A program made the translations under genes and the position numbers. A stretch of 64,000 bases of DNA from Moduliflexus sp964602655 (GTDB lineage: Bacteria > Moduliflexota > Moduliflexia > Moduliflexales > Moduliflexaceae): contig CAZRSF010000018.1 in NCBI GenBank assembly GCA_964602655.1, positions 25,236 to 89,235 on the forward strand, in the 5' to 3' direction. The notes under the pieces were generated by a model. That model had not been told where the DNA came from, ran no database searches, and saw nothing but the letters and a program-made list of their open reading frames with translations. Below, in pieces: positions 7,011-15,921 of this stretch; positions within the stretch are counted from its first letter, which is position 1; each line of letters opens with the position of its first letter.

Positions 7011-9203
7011 TCAAGATGCGTCGAATTTTTCTTTTTCGGACGCACTTGCGGCGCAAGGCAGCGTAAATCGAAAAGTCGTTCCTTTCCCGACCTCGCTTTC
7101 GACCCAGATACGCCCTTTTTGCGCCTCGACCAAATCTTTGCAGAGTTTCAACCCCAAGCCCGTGCCGCGTTCGCCTCCGGTGCCGATATTCGTAAACTGC
7201 ACGTCGAGTCGGAAGAGTTTGCCGATGTCTTCGGCGCTGATACCTGTGCCGGTATCCGCAACGCTCATGATCATCTCCGCCTCATGCGGCGCGGCTGATA
7301 TGGAAATCTGTCCGCCAGCAGGCGTAAATTTCAGGGCATTGGACAACAAATTCCGAATCACTGCGGTGCACATGTACACATCGGCATACGCCATCGTGTC
7401 TGGCAGCACCGAATTATGCAATGCGATCTGTTTTTGTTCGCTTTGAGACAAAAAGAGTTCGATATTTTCTTCTACGATATTCTGCATCTCCAATACTTCG
7501 GGAACATATTCCATCACGCCGCGCTGCAAACGCGACCAGGTCAGCAGGTTATCCAACAGCGCGGACACCGCCTCGGACGAGGTTCGAATGCGCAGCATAT
7601 TCTTGCGAATCTCCTCTTTGCTGTATTCGTCCAAAAACATCAATACGACTTCCGACAAGCCGATGAGCGAGGCAAACGGCCCGCGCAAGTCATGGGCGAT
7701 AATGGAAAAAAATTTGTCTTTGCTGGCATTTGACTCCGCTAATTGCGCATTCTTCTCTTGCAATTCGTTATGAGCGGCAAGGAGTTCGGCCTCCGCCTGT
7801 TTGCGGTCGGTAATATCTTCGCACACGATCACTTTGCCAAGCGGACGCCCCTGCGCGTCGGCAATCGGGTTGGAGACCAGCAAGACCGGAAACGTCGTGC
7901 CGTCTTTTCTGATATTGACTCGCTCCCGTTTCCAATAGGCAAAATCGGGATGTTCTGCCGGCATGTCGGTTGGAAGTTCATCGGAACCGGATGGCGCAAA
8001 AATCCGGGCGTATTGCCCGAACAATTCGTCCACGCGAAACCCGTGCATCGCGGCGTCAGCGGGATTGATATACACGATGCGCCCGTCGGTGTCCGTGATC
8101 GTAATGCCGACTCCTGTGGTTTCAACCGCCTTTTCTAATTTGCGCAATGACATCTGCGACTCTTCTAACGCCGTTAACATGCCATTCATCGCCTCGGCCA
8201 ATGTGGCGATTTCATCATGGCCGGACACGGCGACGCGCAAGGAAATGTCGTTTTCGGCGCGGATGCGCGTGACCTTCTGATAGAACCCGGCTAATCGGGA
8301 GAGGACAAAGCGTTCGAGTATCCATAAAATGACTAATCCGAGAATGGCGCAGGCGGCGAACAGAAACGACAAAAAATATTGAATGCTCTTCTGACCTTGT
8401 TGATAAATATCGCGCGGGAGTTTGATCCTCAGCAACAGGCCGGGATGGCCGTCAATGTCTTTTACCAAACCGTAACCTGCCAACGAGTCGGCTCCTAATA
8501 ATTTGGCCGCGATGGGCTGATCTTCGGACAGGAGCGCGCGCGCGTCCGCCACCTCGAACGGCATCTTCGGATCATTCCAGCGATACGCTTGCAGCGGTAA
8601 ATGCACAAGATTCGCCAGACGCTCGATCTCCGACGCATTCAAAAAACGCCCGATAATCAATGTCCCGCGAATCGGCCCCTGATTATCGTTATCCAGAACC
8701 GGACGCGAGGCGACAAGCAGCGCGCCTTCGGGGAGAATCAGAACGCCGGCCAACGCGCTTTCCGGCGTGGAATGCCTCGCTAACGGGCTATCGGGGACAA
8801 GCGCGCGCGTAAAACTGGCGAGCGTGGGCGTTTCCTGTTCGGTTTCAAGATCGACCGCTTTTTCATAGACGATACGGCCAGAGGTGTCCACAAACACCAT
8901 GATGTGCAGGCGCAAGTTGACAAACGTCGAATCGGTCAGGTTCTCAGCAGGATATTCGGGATAGGTGCCTTCAAGAAACGCGCAGGTATCGTTCCAGGCC
9001 GACCAATCGGCATTCGTGGTCAATAACTGATTCGACACATCCTCTAAGGCTGCCAGCACGCGCTCGACTTGTTCATGGGCGTTTTGCGTTTCAAGCGCGA
9101 GAAAACTTCCTAACACGATCGAGCGCGACATCACGTATAATATCACCACTAACACAGCAATCGTGACAACAATACTCAGTACCGTTTTTCTACGCAGCGA
9201 CAT
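7011..9203 (-). CDS. CHASE4-HAMP-PAS sensor histidine kinase
   Basis: This is a 730-residue membrane sensor kinase. An N-terminal helix (VLSIVVTIAVLVVILYVMS) precedes an extracytoplasmic CHASE4-type domain (QLLTTNADWSAWNDTCAFLEG) ending near residue 265. Next come TM2 (FLSFLFAACAILGLVILWILE), HAMP, a PAS domain (about 375-490, ITITDTDGRIVYINPADAAMHGF), a coiled coil, a HisKA box FFSIIAHDLRGPF and a HATPase domain with DTGTGISAEDIGKLF and GTGLGLKLCKDLV. ATG 9203 has AAGGA 8 nt upstream; the longer frame from TTG 9239 is less likely. No response regulator is adjacent, so its partner is unknown. PAS-region text fits a redox or small-ligand sensor, but no ligand residue can be named. Confidence 0.92.
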   Translation of the reverse strand: MSLRRKTVLSIVVTIAVLVVILYVMSRSIVLGSFLALETQNAHEQVERVLAALEDVSNQLLTTNADWSAWNDTCAFLEGTYPEYPAENLTDSTFVNLRLHIMVFVDTSGRIVYEKAVDLETEQETPTLASFTRALVPDSPLARHSTPESALAGVLILPEGALLVASRPVLDNDNQGPIRGTLIIGRFLNASEIERLANLVHLPLQAYRWNDPKMPFEVADARALLSEDQPIAAKLLGADSLAGYGLVKDIDGHPGLLLRIKLPRDIYQQGQKSIQYFLSFLFAACAILGLVILWILERFVLSRLAGFYQKVTRIRAENDISLRVAVSGHDEIATLAEAMNGMLTALEESQMSLRKLEKAVETTGVGITITDTDGRIVYINPADAAMHGFRVDELFGQYARIFAPSGSDELPTDMPAEHPDFAYWKRERVNIRKDGTTFPVLLVSNPIADAQGRPLGKVIVCEDITDRKQAEAELLAAHNELQEKNAQLAESNASKDKFFSIIAHDLRGPFASLIGLSEVVLMFLDEYSKEEIRKNMLRIRTSSEAVSALLDNLLTWSRLQRGVMEYVPEVLEMQNIVEENIELFLSQSEQKQIALHNSVLPDTMAYADVYMCTAVIRNLLSNALKFTPAGGQISISAAPHEAEMIMSVADTGTGISAEDIGKLFRLDVQFTNIGTGGERGTGLGLKLCKDLVEAQKGRIWVESEVGKGTTFRFTLPCAASASEKEKFDAS

Positions 9204-9469
9204 GTGGGCATTCCTTGCAAAGATGAAACGCGATGTCAAGGAATAATTCGAGAAGTGAAAACCTTCGCCTGCATTCTGTCGCCTTTTCAGGAAGGAAATC
9301 TATCGCAGCGCAGAACATCAGCGCAATGACAGCCGGAAGATGTACTGACACAAGACGTTGTGGCGAGAAATGCTGCCCTGATTGGGATTGCTCTATCTGA
9401 TACTTTAACAAGAGGCGGAAGACTGGGAATTGGCTGATGGAGTGGAATGGATGAGGGGGCAGGCAGAGT

Positions 9470-9496
9470 CGTCAGGCGCTGTTGCAGCGCCTGACG
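9470..9496 (-). terminator. Hairpin after the sugar-transport operon
   Basis: The arms 9470-9481 (CGTCAGGCGCTG) and 9485-9496 form a perfect 12-bp stem with a 3-nt loop, about 20 nt after the stop of the last leftward gene. There is no strong T-run on the minus strand, so efficiency is uncertain. Confidence 0.6.
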
Positions 9497-9514
9497 ATCT
9501 CGTTTTGGTCTGGG

Positions 9515-10546
9515 TTACTTGACCCACGCGCGATTTTCGAAACCGAATCCTTTCAATTGTGCTGCCGTGATCGCGGCGTCAAGCTGTACGGCTTTTTTAT
9601 AGCACATTTCCGCTAATTCCCAATCTTCTTCTCGTCCCATTGTTTCCGCTTCCTTTAAGAGGAATTTCACTTTCAGAAGTTTGGCGCGTTCAGCGGTAAT
9701 ATCGCCACGTTTCAGCGCGATTCCCGACGCTTTGTCGAAGCCAGCTTCGTCCACGCGGCATTTAGTCGTATAGAATCCATGTTTGCCCCCTTCGCGAGTG
9801 CGCGAGGCTGATCCGGCAGAACTCTGCGGAATCCGGTAGCGCGTCGGCGCAAGCGGGGTGTAGGCGTATTCTGCGCCGCTGGCGGAATACACGAGCCAGG
9901 TGTAATAATCTTCCGACACTTTTTCCGGCGGGAACAAGTTGTTAAAGGCGATTTCCGTACGGACGGCGGTAGCAGATGTCAGGTTCGTATAGCCGGTTTC
10001 GGTTGCGATTTTGATCCAGGCGTCTTTGCCTTGCGGCGGATTACCGCTTTCATGAGATTCCAGGATTTCAACGATGGATTGCGAAAGTTTTTCGCGCGGC
10101 ACGGTATTGCCATATTCATCAATAATCTCGAACGTGCTGTACACCACGCCGACAGCCGGTTTTTCCAGGAAGATTTTGCGAGCCGTTTCCACACGGCGCG
10201 CTCCGGTAATATCATCGGCATCCAAAAAGACGATAAAGGGATAGCCGGCTTCATACGCGCGTTTGATTGCCACGTTGCGAGCGTGCCCCGGCCCGTCGCT
10301 CTGTTCCATGAAGATCACTTCGAGTTTGCCGTTGAACTCTTTAACTAACTGCCGCAGATAGTCCTTGGCTTTTTCGGATGGTGAATTTCCATCGGCGATT
10401 AGAATTTTCCAGTTGGAATCGGTTTGCGCTTTGATGCTGTTTAACGTGGCATCCAGCCAGTCCTTTTCCATCTGCGTCCCTTCTTTGCTCCAATGCGGCA
10501 TAATAAATACGGCTGGGCCGTTCGTCATGTCGAATGTCGTACTCAT
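9515..10546 (-). CDS. Family 2 glycosyltransferase in a sugar-ABC operon
   Basis: The 343-residue protein has a GT-A fold start (AVFIMPHWSKEGTQ, then NWKILIADGNSPS), the nucleotide-sugar/metal motif FLDADD and the acceptor-side segment TRYRIPQSS. It has no membrane segment, so it is probably cytosolic. A C-terminal helical hairpin resembles a TPR unit (WELAEMCYKKAVQLD). GGAGGAG precedes ATG 10546. It is the last gene of the operon binding protein-permease-permease-glycosyltransferase, about 100 nt after the second permease. This position hints that it glycosylates or extends an imported or exported sugar, but that is inference. Confidence 0.82.
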   Translation of the reverse strand: MSTTFDMTNGPAVFIMPHWSKEGTQMEKDWLDATLNSIKAQTDSNWKILIADGNSPSEKAKDYLRQLVKEFNGKLEVIFMEQSDGPGHARNVAIKRAYEAGYPFIVFLDADDITGARRVETARKIFLEKPAVGVVYSTFEIIDEYGNTVPREKLSQSIVEILESHESGNPPQGKDAWIKIATETGYTNLTSATAVRTEIAFNNLFPPEKVSEDYYTWLVYSASGAEYAYTPLAPTRYRIPQSSAGSASRTREGGKHGFYTTKCRVDEAGFDKASGIALKRGDITAERAKLLKVKFLLKEAETMGREEDWELAEMCYKKAVQLDAAITAAQLKGFGFENRAWVK

Positions 10547-10647
10547 TTTCTCCTCCTCAAATTTTTATGATGTGTGATGATGATTCCAACCGATGCCATG
10601 TCGCATCAGTTGGAATCGTGATATGGCGTCATGTGTGTTCCGTCTGC

Positions 10648-11700
10648 TTATTTATCGACTCCGGTCATGACCACGCCCTGCATAAAGAACCGTTGCGCGA
10701 AAAAGAAGATGACGACCGGAATCGCTAACGACATGACGGTCGCCGCCTGGACTAACTCTGTCTGGCGCGTAAACAAGCGGTTGAACTGCGTCAAACCGAT
10801 GGTAATCGGAAATGCGTCTGCCGTGCCGGCAAGATAAATCAGCGGTTCTAAAAAGTCGTTCCAGCAGTAGAAAAAGTGGAACAGCGTGACCGCGACCAGC
10901 GCCGGAACCGCTTGCGGCAGAATGATCGAGAAAAACGTGCGAAGATACCCGGCTCCGTCTATTTTTGCGGCTTCGTCCATCTCGCGCGGGATGCCCATGA
11001 AGAACTGGCGCAGCAGGAAGATATTCCATCCGTTCGAGAAATATTGCGGGATAATCACCGGAAGCCAGGAACCGATCCACCCGATTTTATAAAAAAAAGC
11101 GTATCGGGGAATCAATGTGACCGCAGGCGGCAGAATAATCGTCGAAACCACAATAATAAACAGCGTGTTGCGATAGGGAAACTTGAACCGCGCAAACCCG
11201 TATGATACGAATGCGGCGGAACACACGGCTCCAAAGGTGCTGAGCGCGGCGTATTTCACCGTATTGCCCAACAGCTTCAAGAATTTGATCGAACTCCACG
11301 CGGTGTTATAATTTTTCCACTGAATACTTCGTTCCCAGACAGGTTCTAATATCTGCCATTTGCCTTCCCACTCGAATGGTTGCGCGCCTGGCGTTTCAAT
11401 ATCCAACAACGTAGATTTCGTTCTGGTTTTCTTGAGAAGCGCCACACGTTGCGTCCCGGCGTCGGTCTTCAACGCGACCACTTCGTATTTTTTCCCTTCA
11501 TACTCAAACATTTTTTGAACAGATGGGATGAATGGCGCGTCAACATTTGCAATCTGCAACTGTGTTTTGACCGATGTCACCAGGCCATAAATAAATGGCA
11601 TCAGAAAGATTGCCAATACAATGAGCGTGAAAACGGTGACGCCGATAATACTGAATAATCGTTTGGTTTTCTGGTTTTGCATGCGTTTTGTCGCGAACAT
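10648..11700 (-). CDS. Carbohydrate ABC transporter permease, MalG type
   Basis: This 350-residue inner-membrane permease carries the EAA loop that docks on the ATPase (PREMDEAAKIDGAGYLRTFF, about residues 243-262) and six expected helices. It is longer than usual MalG-type permeases (about 280) because roughly 80 extra residues (FEYEGKKYEVVALK ... QPFEWEGKWQIL) sit between TM1 and TM2, outside the membrane. It follows the MalF-type permease by 54 nt. Family role: CUT1-class import of oligosaccharides or polyols. Confidence 0.93.
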   Translation of the reverse strand: MFATKRMQNQKTKRLFSIIGVTVFTLIVLAIFLMPFIYGLVTSVKTQLQIANVDAPFIPSVQKMFEYEGKKYEVVALKTDAGTQRVALLKKTRTKSTLLDIETPGAQPFEWEGKWQILEPVWERSIQWKNYNTAWSSIKFLKLLGNTVKYAALSTFGAVCSAAFVSYGFARFKFPYRNTLFIIVVSTIILPPAVTLIPRYAFFYKIGWIGSWLPVIIPQYFSNGWNIFLLRQFFMGIPREMDEAAKIDGAGYLRTFFSIILPQAVPALVAVTLFHFFYCWNDFLEPLIYLAGTADAFPITIGLTQFNRLFTRQTELVQAATVMSLAIPVVIFFFAQRFFMQGVVMTGVDK

Positions 11701-11754
11701 CTCTCGGAAAAAAGCCGGGGCAAGCCTCTTTTTCCTTTGAGCGCCGACGAATCG

Positions 11755-12714
11755 TTATTGTTTTTCGCCGCCATAATAGACCCAATAGCGCGCTGTGCTA
11801 AACAAGCCAACAGTTAAGAGCAAACCGACTAAAAACATCACCCAGGCAATCGTTGCGCCATATCCCATGTTAAAGAAGGAGAAGCCTTGTAAGTAAAAAT
11901 ACACCATAATAAAATTCGTGGCTCCTTCCGGATAGCCAGGATAGGCAGCAGCTCCGGCATTTGGGCTGACTAAAATATAGGGAACGAGGAAGTATTGCAT
12001 TAACACAATAAGTCCGACCACCGTATTATAAAAAATCACCGGCGAAATCATCGGCAGCGTAATATTGAATAACCGACTCCACCAACCCGCGCCGTCAACA
12101 TAGGAGGCTTCATACAGTTCTGTCGGCACTTGCTGCAATCCGGCCAAAAAGATGAGCACCGTATTCCCGATTCCCCATAATCCGATCAGGGCATAGGTAA
12201 AATAGATGATTTGTTTATCGTGAAGCCAGCGAACCCCTTCGACGCCAACCGCCTTGATCCCTAAGTAATTTTCCAGCAGTTGGTTCACCCAGCCGAAATC
12301 ATCGAGCACGCCTCTCCAGAGCAACACTCCAGCGACAAGCGGAATCATGGTCGGCATATAAAATAGCGTACGGAAGAGGTTTTTTCCGAGCAAGTTTTCG
12401 GAATTCAATAACATCGCCAGAAATAATGACGTAATCAATCCAATCGGTACGGAGATCAGTCCGAATTTAAACGTTTTGATAATGGCAGGCAGCGCTTCGG
12501 GATCGTCGAAAAAAAACCGTTTCCAGTTACCAAGTCCGACGAATTTTGCTTGATCCGGATTCGCAAGATTGAAATCGTATAAACTGAAACCGAACGACGC
12601 AATCATCGGCACCAGATAAAATATAAGGAACCCGATAACCCAGGGACTGATAAAAATTAAGCCCCACATCGTCTCTTCTTTGCCAAATTTTGATTTAGGA
12701 ATATCTAACGCCAT
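11755..12714 (-). CDS. Carbohydrate ABC transporter permease, MalF type
   Basis: The 319-residue permease has an N-terminal helix (FISPWVIGFLIFYLVPMIASFGF), further helices, and the EAA loop PTELYEASYVDGAGWWSRLF. Its pairing with a MalG-type permease and a solute-binding protein defines a CUT1-type importer. AGGAGG precedes ATG 12714. A hairpin with a T-tract (12739-12768) lies between this gene and the binding-protein gene and probably reduces its expression relative to that protein. Confidence 0.93.
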   Translation of the reverse strand: MALDIPKSKFGKEETMWGLIFISPWVIGFLIFYLVPMIASFGFSLYDFNLANPDQAKFVGLGNWKRFFFDDPEALPAIIKTFKFGLISVPIGLITSLFLAMLLNSENLLGKNLFRTLFYMPTMIPLVAGVLLWRGVLDDFGWVNQLLENYLGIKAVGVEGVRWLHDKQIIYFTYALIGLWGIGNTVLIFLAGLQQVPTELYEASYVDGAGWWSRLFNITLPMISPVIFYNTVVGLIVLMQYFLVPYILVSPNAGAAAYPGYPEGATNFIMVYFYLQGFSFFNMGYGATIAWVMFLVGLLLTVGLFSTARYWVYYGGEKQ

Positions 12715-12731
12715 GAAACAGCCCTCCTGTT

Positions 12732-12768
12732 AAGAAAAGTGGCCTGGGAAATAGCTTCACCAGGCCAC
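12732..12768 (-). terminator. Intercistronic attenuator hairpin
   Basis: Stem arms 12739-12747 (GTGGCCTGG) and 12760-12768 pair perfectly over 9 bp, and on the minus strand the stem is followed by TTTTCTT. It sits between the binding-protein gene and the first permease gene. In many sugar-ABC operons such a partial terminator gives high binding-protein and lower permease levels. Confidence 0.75.
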
Positions 12769-12804
12769 GTTGGGTGTATTTATGAGGAAAACCTCATTTT
12801 TGCC

Positions 12805-14166
12805 TTATTTGGTTGCAGCATCAAAAATCTTCTGCAAGTCCGCTTTCAGCGTTTCGACTTCTTTATCAACATCCAACCCGGCTTCATTGCCAAGTTTCGT
12901 GAAGAATTCGCTGTATTTGTTCGTTGTTTCTTGGAAGCTCGGCATCCAGGATTCATGGTTCGGGATGTCGGCATATTGTGCGCTGTCTTTGACGACTTGC
13001 CAGTTAATCGTTTTGCCCGCAAATTTCTCTGCGCCGAACTTTTCGAAGTAGGCATCCTGTTTACTGATACGAGCAGGCATTGCGCCGTAGGTCTGGAGCA
13101 ATTCGTCAGACGCCGTGCCAAGAAGGTATTGCATGACCGCAAATGCGGCATCAGCATTCTTCGTGGTTTTGGAAATCATGAACGAATCAGCGTGCATTTT
13201 CGCGGTCGTTTTCCCTTTGTAGGAAGGAACCACGGCTGTATCCCATTCATCCTTGAACTCGGCCATGCAGCAACCTGCATACCACTGATGAATCAAATTC
13301 ATCGCGATATTGCCGGTCTGGAACCAGTTGCCCTGTCCCATATAATCGCTGTTACCGCCAGCATTGGTCGGATAGAAATGGCTTGTCCACATACCGTCAT
13401 AGACCCATTTCCAAGCGTCAACCCATTCTGCCGGAACCTGAACGGTTTTGCCATCAGCGGCCACAAAAGAGCCAGGGGCAAAGAATGTAGCGATACCGCG
13501 AGCATCTGTCCACTGCATACCGAAACCATACTGTGCGATATTTTCCGGGTCAAAACTGGCGTCGGAAGCGATGTTGCCGTTTTTATCAACCGTCAATTCG
13601 ATTGCCAACTGCTTCACTGTCTCGAAGTTCCATTCCATTTCTTTGCCGTCTTTGTCAATATACGGTTTGCCGTATTCTTGAGGAGGCAACGCCAGGCCGG
13701 CTTCTTCGAAGGCGGTTTTATTGACGAACATATAGGACGGATAAATCCCGAACGGCAGACCCAACAAGCCTTCGCCTTCTACGCGATAGAAATCAACCAT
13801 TTCTTTCTGAAAATCGCTCAGATCGTATTTGGTTTTGTCCACAAGCGGCTGCAAGTCCAACCATGCGCCTTTGAAACTGTCGCGTCCGCGCAAACCAACC
13901 GGACCAACAAGGTCAGGAGCATTGCCAGCGGCAACCTGAGTGGCTAACACATCAAACGCCTGCGCATTCGCCACGATTTCAATCGTCAGTTCGATATCGC
14001 CTTGCGATTCGTTGAATTTTTTAACAACAGCTTCCTGCGCAGCAAGCTGCTGCTCGTTCGTGCCTGTACCAAGACCGACAAACCAACGAACTTTTGCTTT
14101 TTCCGCAGACGCTAATCCTGGAACCAACAATAATCCTGCCAATAACATCACAACAAACTTCTTCAT
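12805..14166 (-). CDS. Extracellular solute-binding protein, sugar ABC transporter
   Basis: The 453-residue protein has a Sec signal peptide (KKFVVMLLAGLLLVPGLASA, cleavage expected near ASA-EK) and a family 1 binding-protein body (KVRWFVGLGTGTNEQQLAAQ, VVKKFNESQGDIELTIEIV, GNAPDLVGPVG, WYAGCCMAEFKDEW). It captures the sugar in the periplasm and delivers it to the two permeases downstream. ATG 14166 follows GGAGG at 8-nt spacing; the upstream GTG 14172 is too close to that site. The two adjacent Cys residues are unusual for this family. The substrate is unknown. Confidence 0.94.
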   Translation of the reverse strand: MKKFVVMLLAGLLLVPGLASAEKAKVRWFVGLGTGTNEQQLAAQEAVVKKFNESQGDIELTIEIVANAQAFDVLATQVAAGNAPDLVGPVGLRGRDSFKGAWLDLQPLVDKTKYDLSDFQKEMVDFYRVEGEGLLGLPFGIYPSYMFVNKTAFEEAGLALPPQEYGKPYIDKDGKEMEWNFETVKQLAIELTVDKNGNIASDASFDPENIAQYGFGMQWTDARGIATFFAPGSFVAADGKTVQVPAEWVDAWKWVYDGMWTSHFYPTNAGGNSDYMGQGNWFQTGNIAMNLIHQWYAGCCMAEFKDEWDTAVVPSYKGKTTAKMHADSFMISKTTKNADAAFAVMQYLLGTASDELLQTYGAMPARISKQDAYFEKFGAEKFAGKTINWQVVKDSAQYADIPNHESWMPSFQETTNKYSEFFTKLGNEAGLDVDKEVETLKADLQKIFDAATK

Positions 14167-14368
14167 AAACACAACCTCCGGTAAATTCCCCTCGCCAATA
14201 TTCTGTGTATTAACGAGTGGAAAAAATTTTCCCCGAAACAGCCGTTCCTAAAGGAAGAAGACCATATTTCAGGAATATTGGGTGAAGAATGATTTGTAGC
14301 ACAACAATAAAACAAGGTCGCGGCGAAATTCAGTACATCTTTTTCAACCACTTCCATTGCACAAGCCT

Positions 14369-14398
14369 GTTATCCTATGTCATAGGTAGAATTGTCAA
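14369..14398 (-). promoter_or_regulatory. Candidate promoter and operator for the sugar-uptake operon
   Basis: On the minus strand a perfect -35 TTGACA (14398-14393) is followed after 18 nt by GATAAC (14374-14369). Between and overlapping them is CCTATGACATAGG (14374-14386), a palindrome with 6-bp arms and one central base. A regulator bound there would block the promoter, and the divergently encoded GntR/LacI hybrid is the obvious candidate. The leader to the binding-protein ATG would be nearly 200 nt. Confidence 0.5.
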
Positions 14399-14644
14399 GA
14401 AAAATTTAGATTATTTTTTTAAATAGATACCAATGAGTTGTAATATATTATTTTTAATAATGTTAAGTGAGATTTAAATTTTAAAAGCGCTTAATTTCCA
14501 TTCGAAATCCATCAAAAGAACTTCAAGTTATTGGTAGTAATTTATTTTTCCCATGTTTTCGACAAATTTACGAAGATTTCGACGTATATCTTCACTGATT
14601 TCCCCATAGAATTAAGAAAGTTATGAACTTTATAAAGAAATTTC

Positions 14645-14674
14645 TTGACGCCAAACGTAGAATAAAAACATACT
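14645..14674 (+). promoter_or_regulatory. Candidate promoter of the GntR/LacI regulator gene
   Basis: TTGACG (14645-14650) and CATACT (14669-14674) are separated by 18 nt, about 55 nt before the regulator ATG. ATAC-N6-GTAT around 14687-14700 just downstream is a weak palindrome that might mediate autoregulation. Confidence 0.4.
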
Positions 14675-14729
14675 CATCTTGTTGTCATACCAATAAGTAT
14701 CATTATCTCCAACAGGACGCAGGCAGCTT

Positions 14730-15860
14730 ATGAAAATTGACGAAAGCAACCCGACTCCCAAATATCTTCAATTAAAAGAGATTATTAAGCAATATTTCGA
14801 AAACGAGCAGTATAAACCGGGACAAAAAATTCCGTCAGAAAATGAATTGATCGGCCAATTCAATGTCAGCCGAAATACGGTACGGCAGGCATTAAGCGAA
14901 TTAGTCAATGAAGGATTTATTTACAAAAAACATGGGAGCGGCAGCTTTTTTTCCGGAAAAACCCAGGATGAAACGACACAAAGTTTTCTGATTGGCGTGA
15001 TTACCCCTTTCATTTCTTATTATATTTATCCTCCTATTATTCAAGGGATTGATGATATCGCCCATAAAAAACGCTACAACATTGTCTTGGGAAGTTCGCG
15101 CGGCGATCAGGAGAAAGAACTGGTGTGTTTAGAGCAATTGCTGGAAAAAGACATTGATGGATTACTGATCGAACCTGCCGGTGGATTTCAGGATATTCAT
15201 GAATCCAAAGTATTAGCGCTGCTGAAAGATGTCTCCATCCCTGTCATGTTTATCAATTGGGTCATTGAGGACCCGGACGTCTCCTTTGTTTCGATTAACG
15301 ATCTCGAAGGCGGGTTCGTCGCTACCGAATACTTGATTGAAGCCGGACATCAACGGATTGCCTGCATTTATCCCAACGATCATGTGCCGGGGCTTCAACG
15401 ACATCTTGGCTATCGAAAAGCGCTTGAAAAATTCAATGTTCCATTTGATCCGCAATTAGACAAAGGGGGAACGATTTTCCGATGGAATGATGCGGAGTAT
15501 ATCGCGCGGCTCGTCAAAGAATTGTTGATGTTAGGCGAAAAACGACCGACGGCGATGTTTTTCTTTAATGACAGCGCGGCGTTGCAAGGCTATCAGGCAA
15601 TTCGCGAATTCGGCTTAAAAATTCCGCATGATATTTCCGTCATCGGGTTTGATGATTCAGAACTTGCCTCTGTCGCTGATGTTCCGCTGACCAGCGTCAA
15701 TCATCCGAAATACCAGATCGGGCGATGGGCGGCTGAAATTTTGTTCGAAGATATTAAGCATCGCGGCCCAAAGCCCCCGGCCAAACAGATGATCATTAAT
15801 CCGACCTTAGTGGAACGAGATTCCGTCAGATTTTTGAATGCGCCCGATGAAAATCGCTAA
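14730..15860 (+). CDS. GntR-type HTH / LacI-type sensor hybrid transcription regulator (AraR-like)
   Basis: The 376-residue protein has an N-terminal winged helix of GntR type (QKIPSENELIGQFNVSRNTVRQAL, EGFIYKKHGSGSFF, residues 5-75) joined to a periplasmic-binding-protein-like sensor of LacI type (FLIGVITPFISYYIYPPIIQ, DGLLIEPAGG, ISVIGFDDSELASV). AraR of Bacillus has this arrangement and responds to a sugar. Divergent orientation to the sugar-uptake operon suggests it represses that operon until the imported sugar or a derivative binds. A hairpin (15883-15909) follows the gene. Confidence 0.92.
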   Translation: MKIDESNPTPKYLQLKEIIKQYFENEQYKPGQKIPSENELIGQFNVSRNTVRQALSELVNEGFIYKKHGSGSFFSGKTQDETTQSFLIGVITPFISYYIYPPIIQGIDDIAHKKRYNIVLGSSRGDQEKELVCLEQLLEKDIDGLLIEPAGGFQDIHESKVLALLKDVSIPVMFINWVIEDPDVSFVSINDLEGGFVATEYLIEAGHQRIACIYPNDHVPGLQRHLGYRKALEKFNVPFDPQLDKGGTIFRWNDAEYIARLVKELLMLGEKRPTAMFFFNDSAALQGYQAIREFGLKIPHDISVIGFDDSELASVADVPLTSVNHPKYQIGRWAAEILFEDIKHRGPKPPAKQMIINPTLVERDSVRFLNAPDENR

Positions 15861-15882
15861 TGTTAATGGTATAAGCTTGACG

Positions 15883-15909
15883 ATCTTGCATCATTGATTC
15901 CTGCAAGAT
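15883..15909. terminator. Bidirectional terminator between convergent genes
   Basis: The arms ATCTTGCA (15883-15890) and TGCAAGAT (15902-15909) pair perfectly. The plus-strand side is followed by a T-rich stretch. It lies between the regulator stop (15860) and the DsrE-like stop (15922). Confidence 0.6.
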
Positions 15910-15921
15910 TATTATTGTTGT

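Larger units (their letters stand above)
14167..14729. other. Regulatory region between the sugar-uptake operon and its regulator
   Basis: This AT-rich divergent spacer of 563 bp has no ORF with coding character. It contains a leftward promoter with an overlapping palindrome (14369-14398), a rightward promoter candidate (14645-14674), and an AAGCGCTT palindrome at 14485-14492 that could be another operator half. Confidence 0.6.

Noticed and set aside
12739..13947. A 402-codon open frame on the plus strand opposite the solute-binding protein gene
   Set aside because: The minus-strand frame has a clear signal peptide, binding-protein signature and Shine-Dalgarno site. The plus-strand frame has Cys/Phe/Ile-rich composition without domain resemblance, as expected for an antisense shadow.
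14485..14492. AAGCGCTT as the main operator of the GntR/LacI hybrid
   Set aside because: It is only 8 bp, far from the promoter hexamers, and LacI-type sites would not be expected for a GntR-type DNA-binding domain. The 14374-14386 palindrome is the better candidate.
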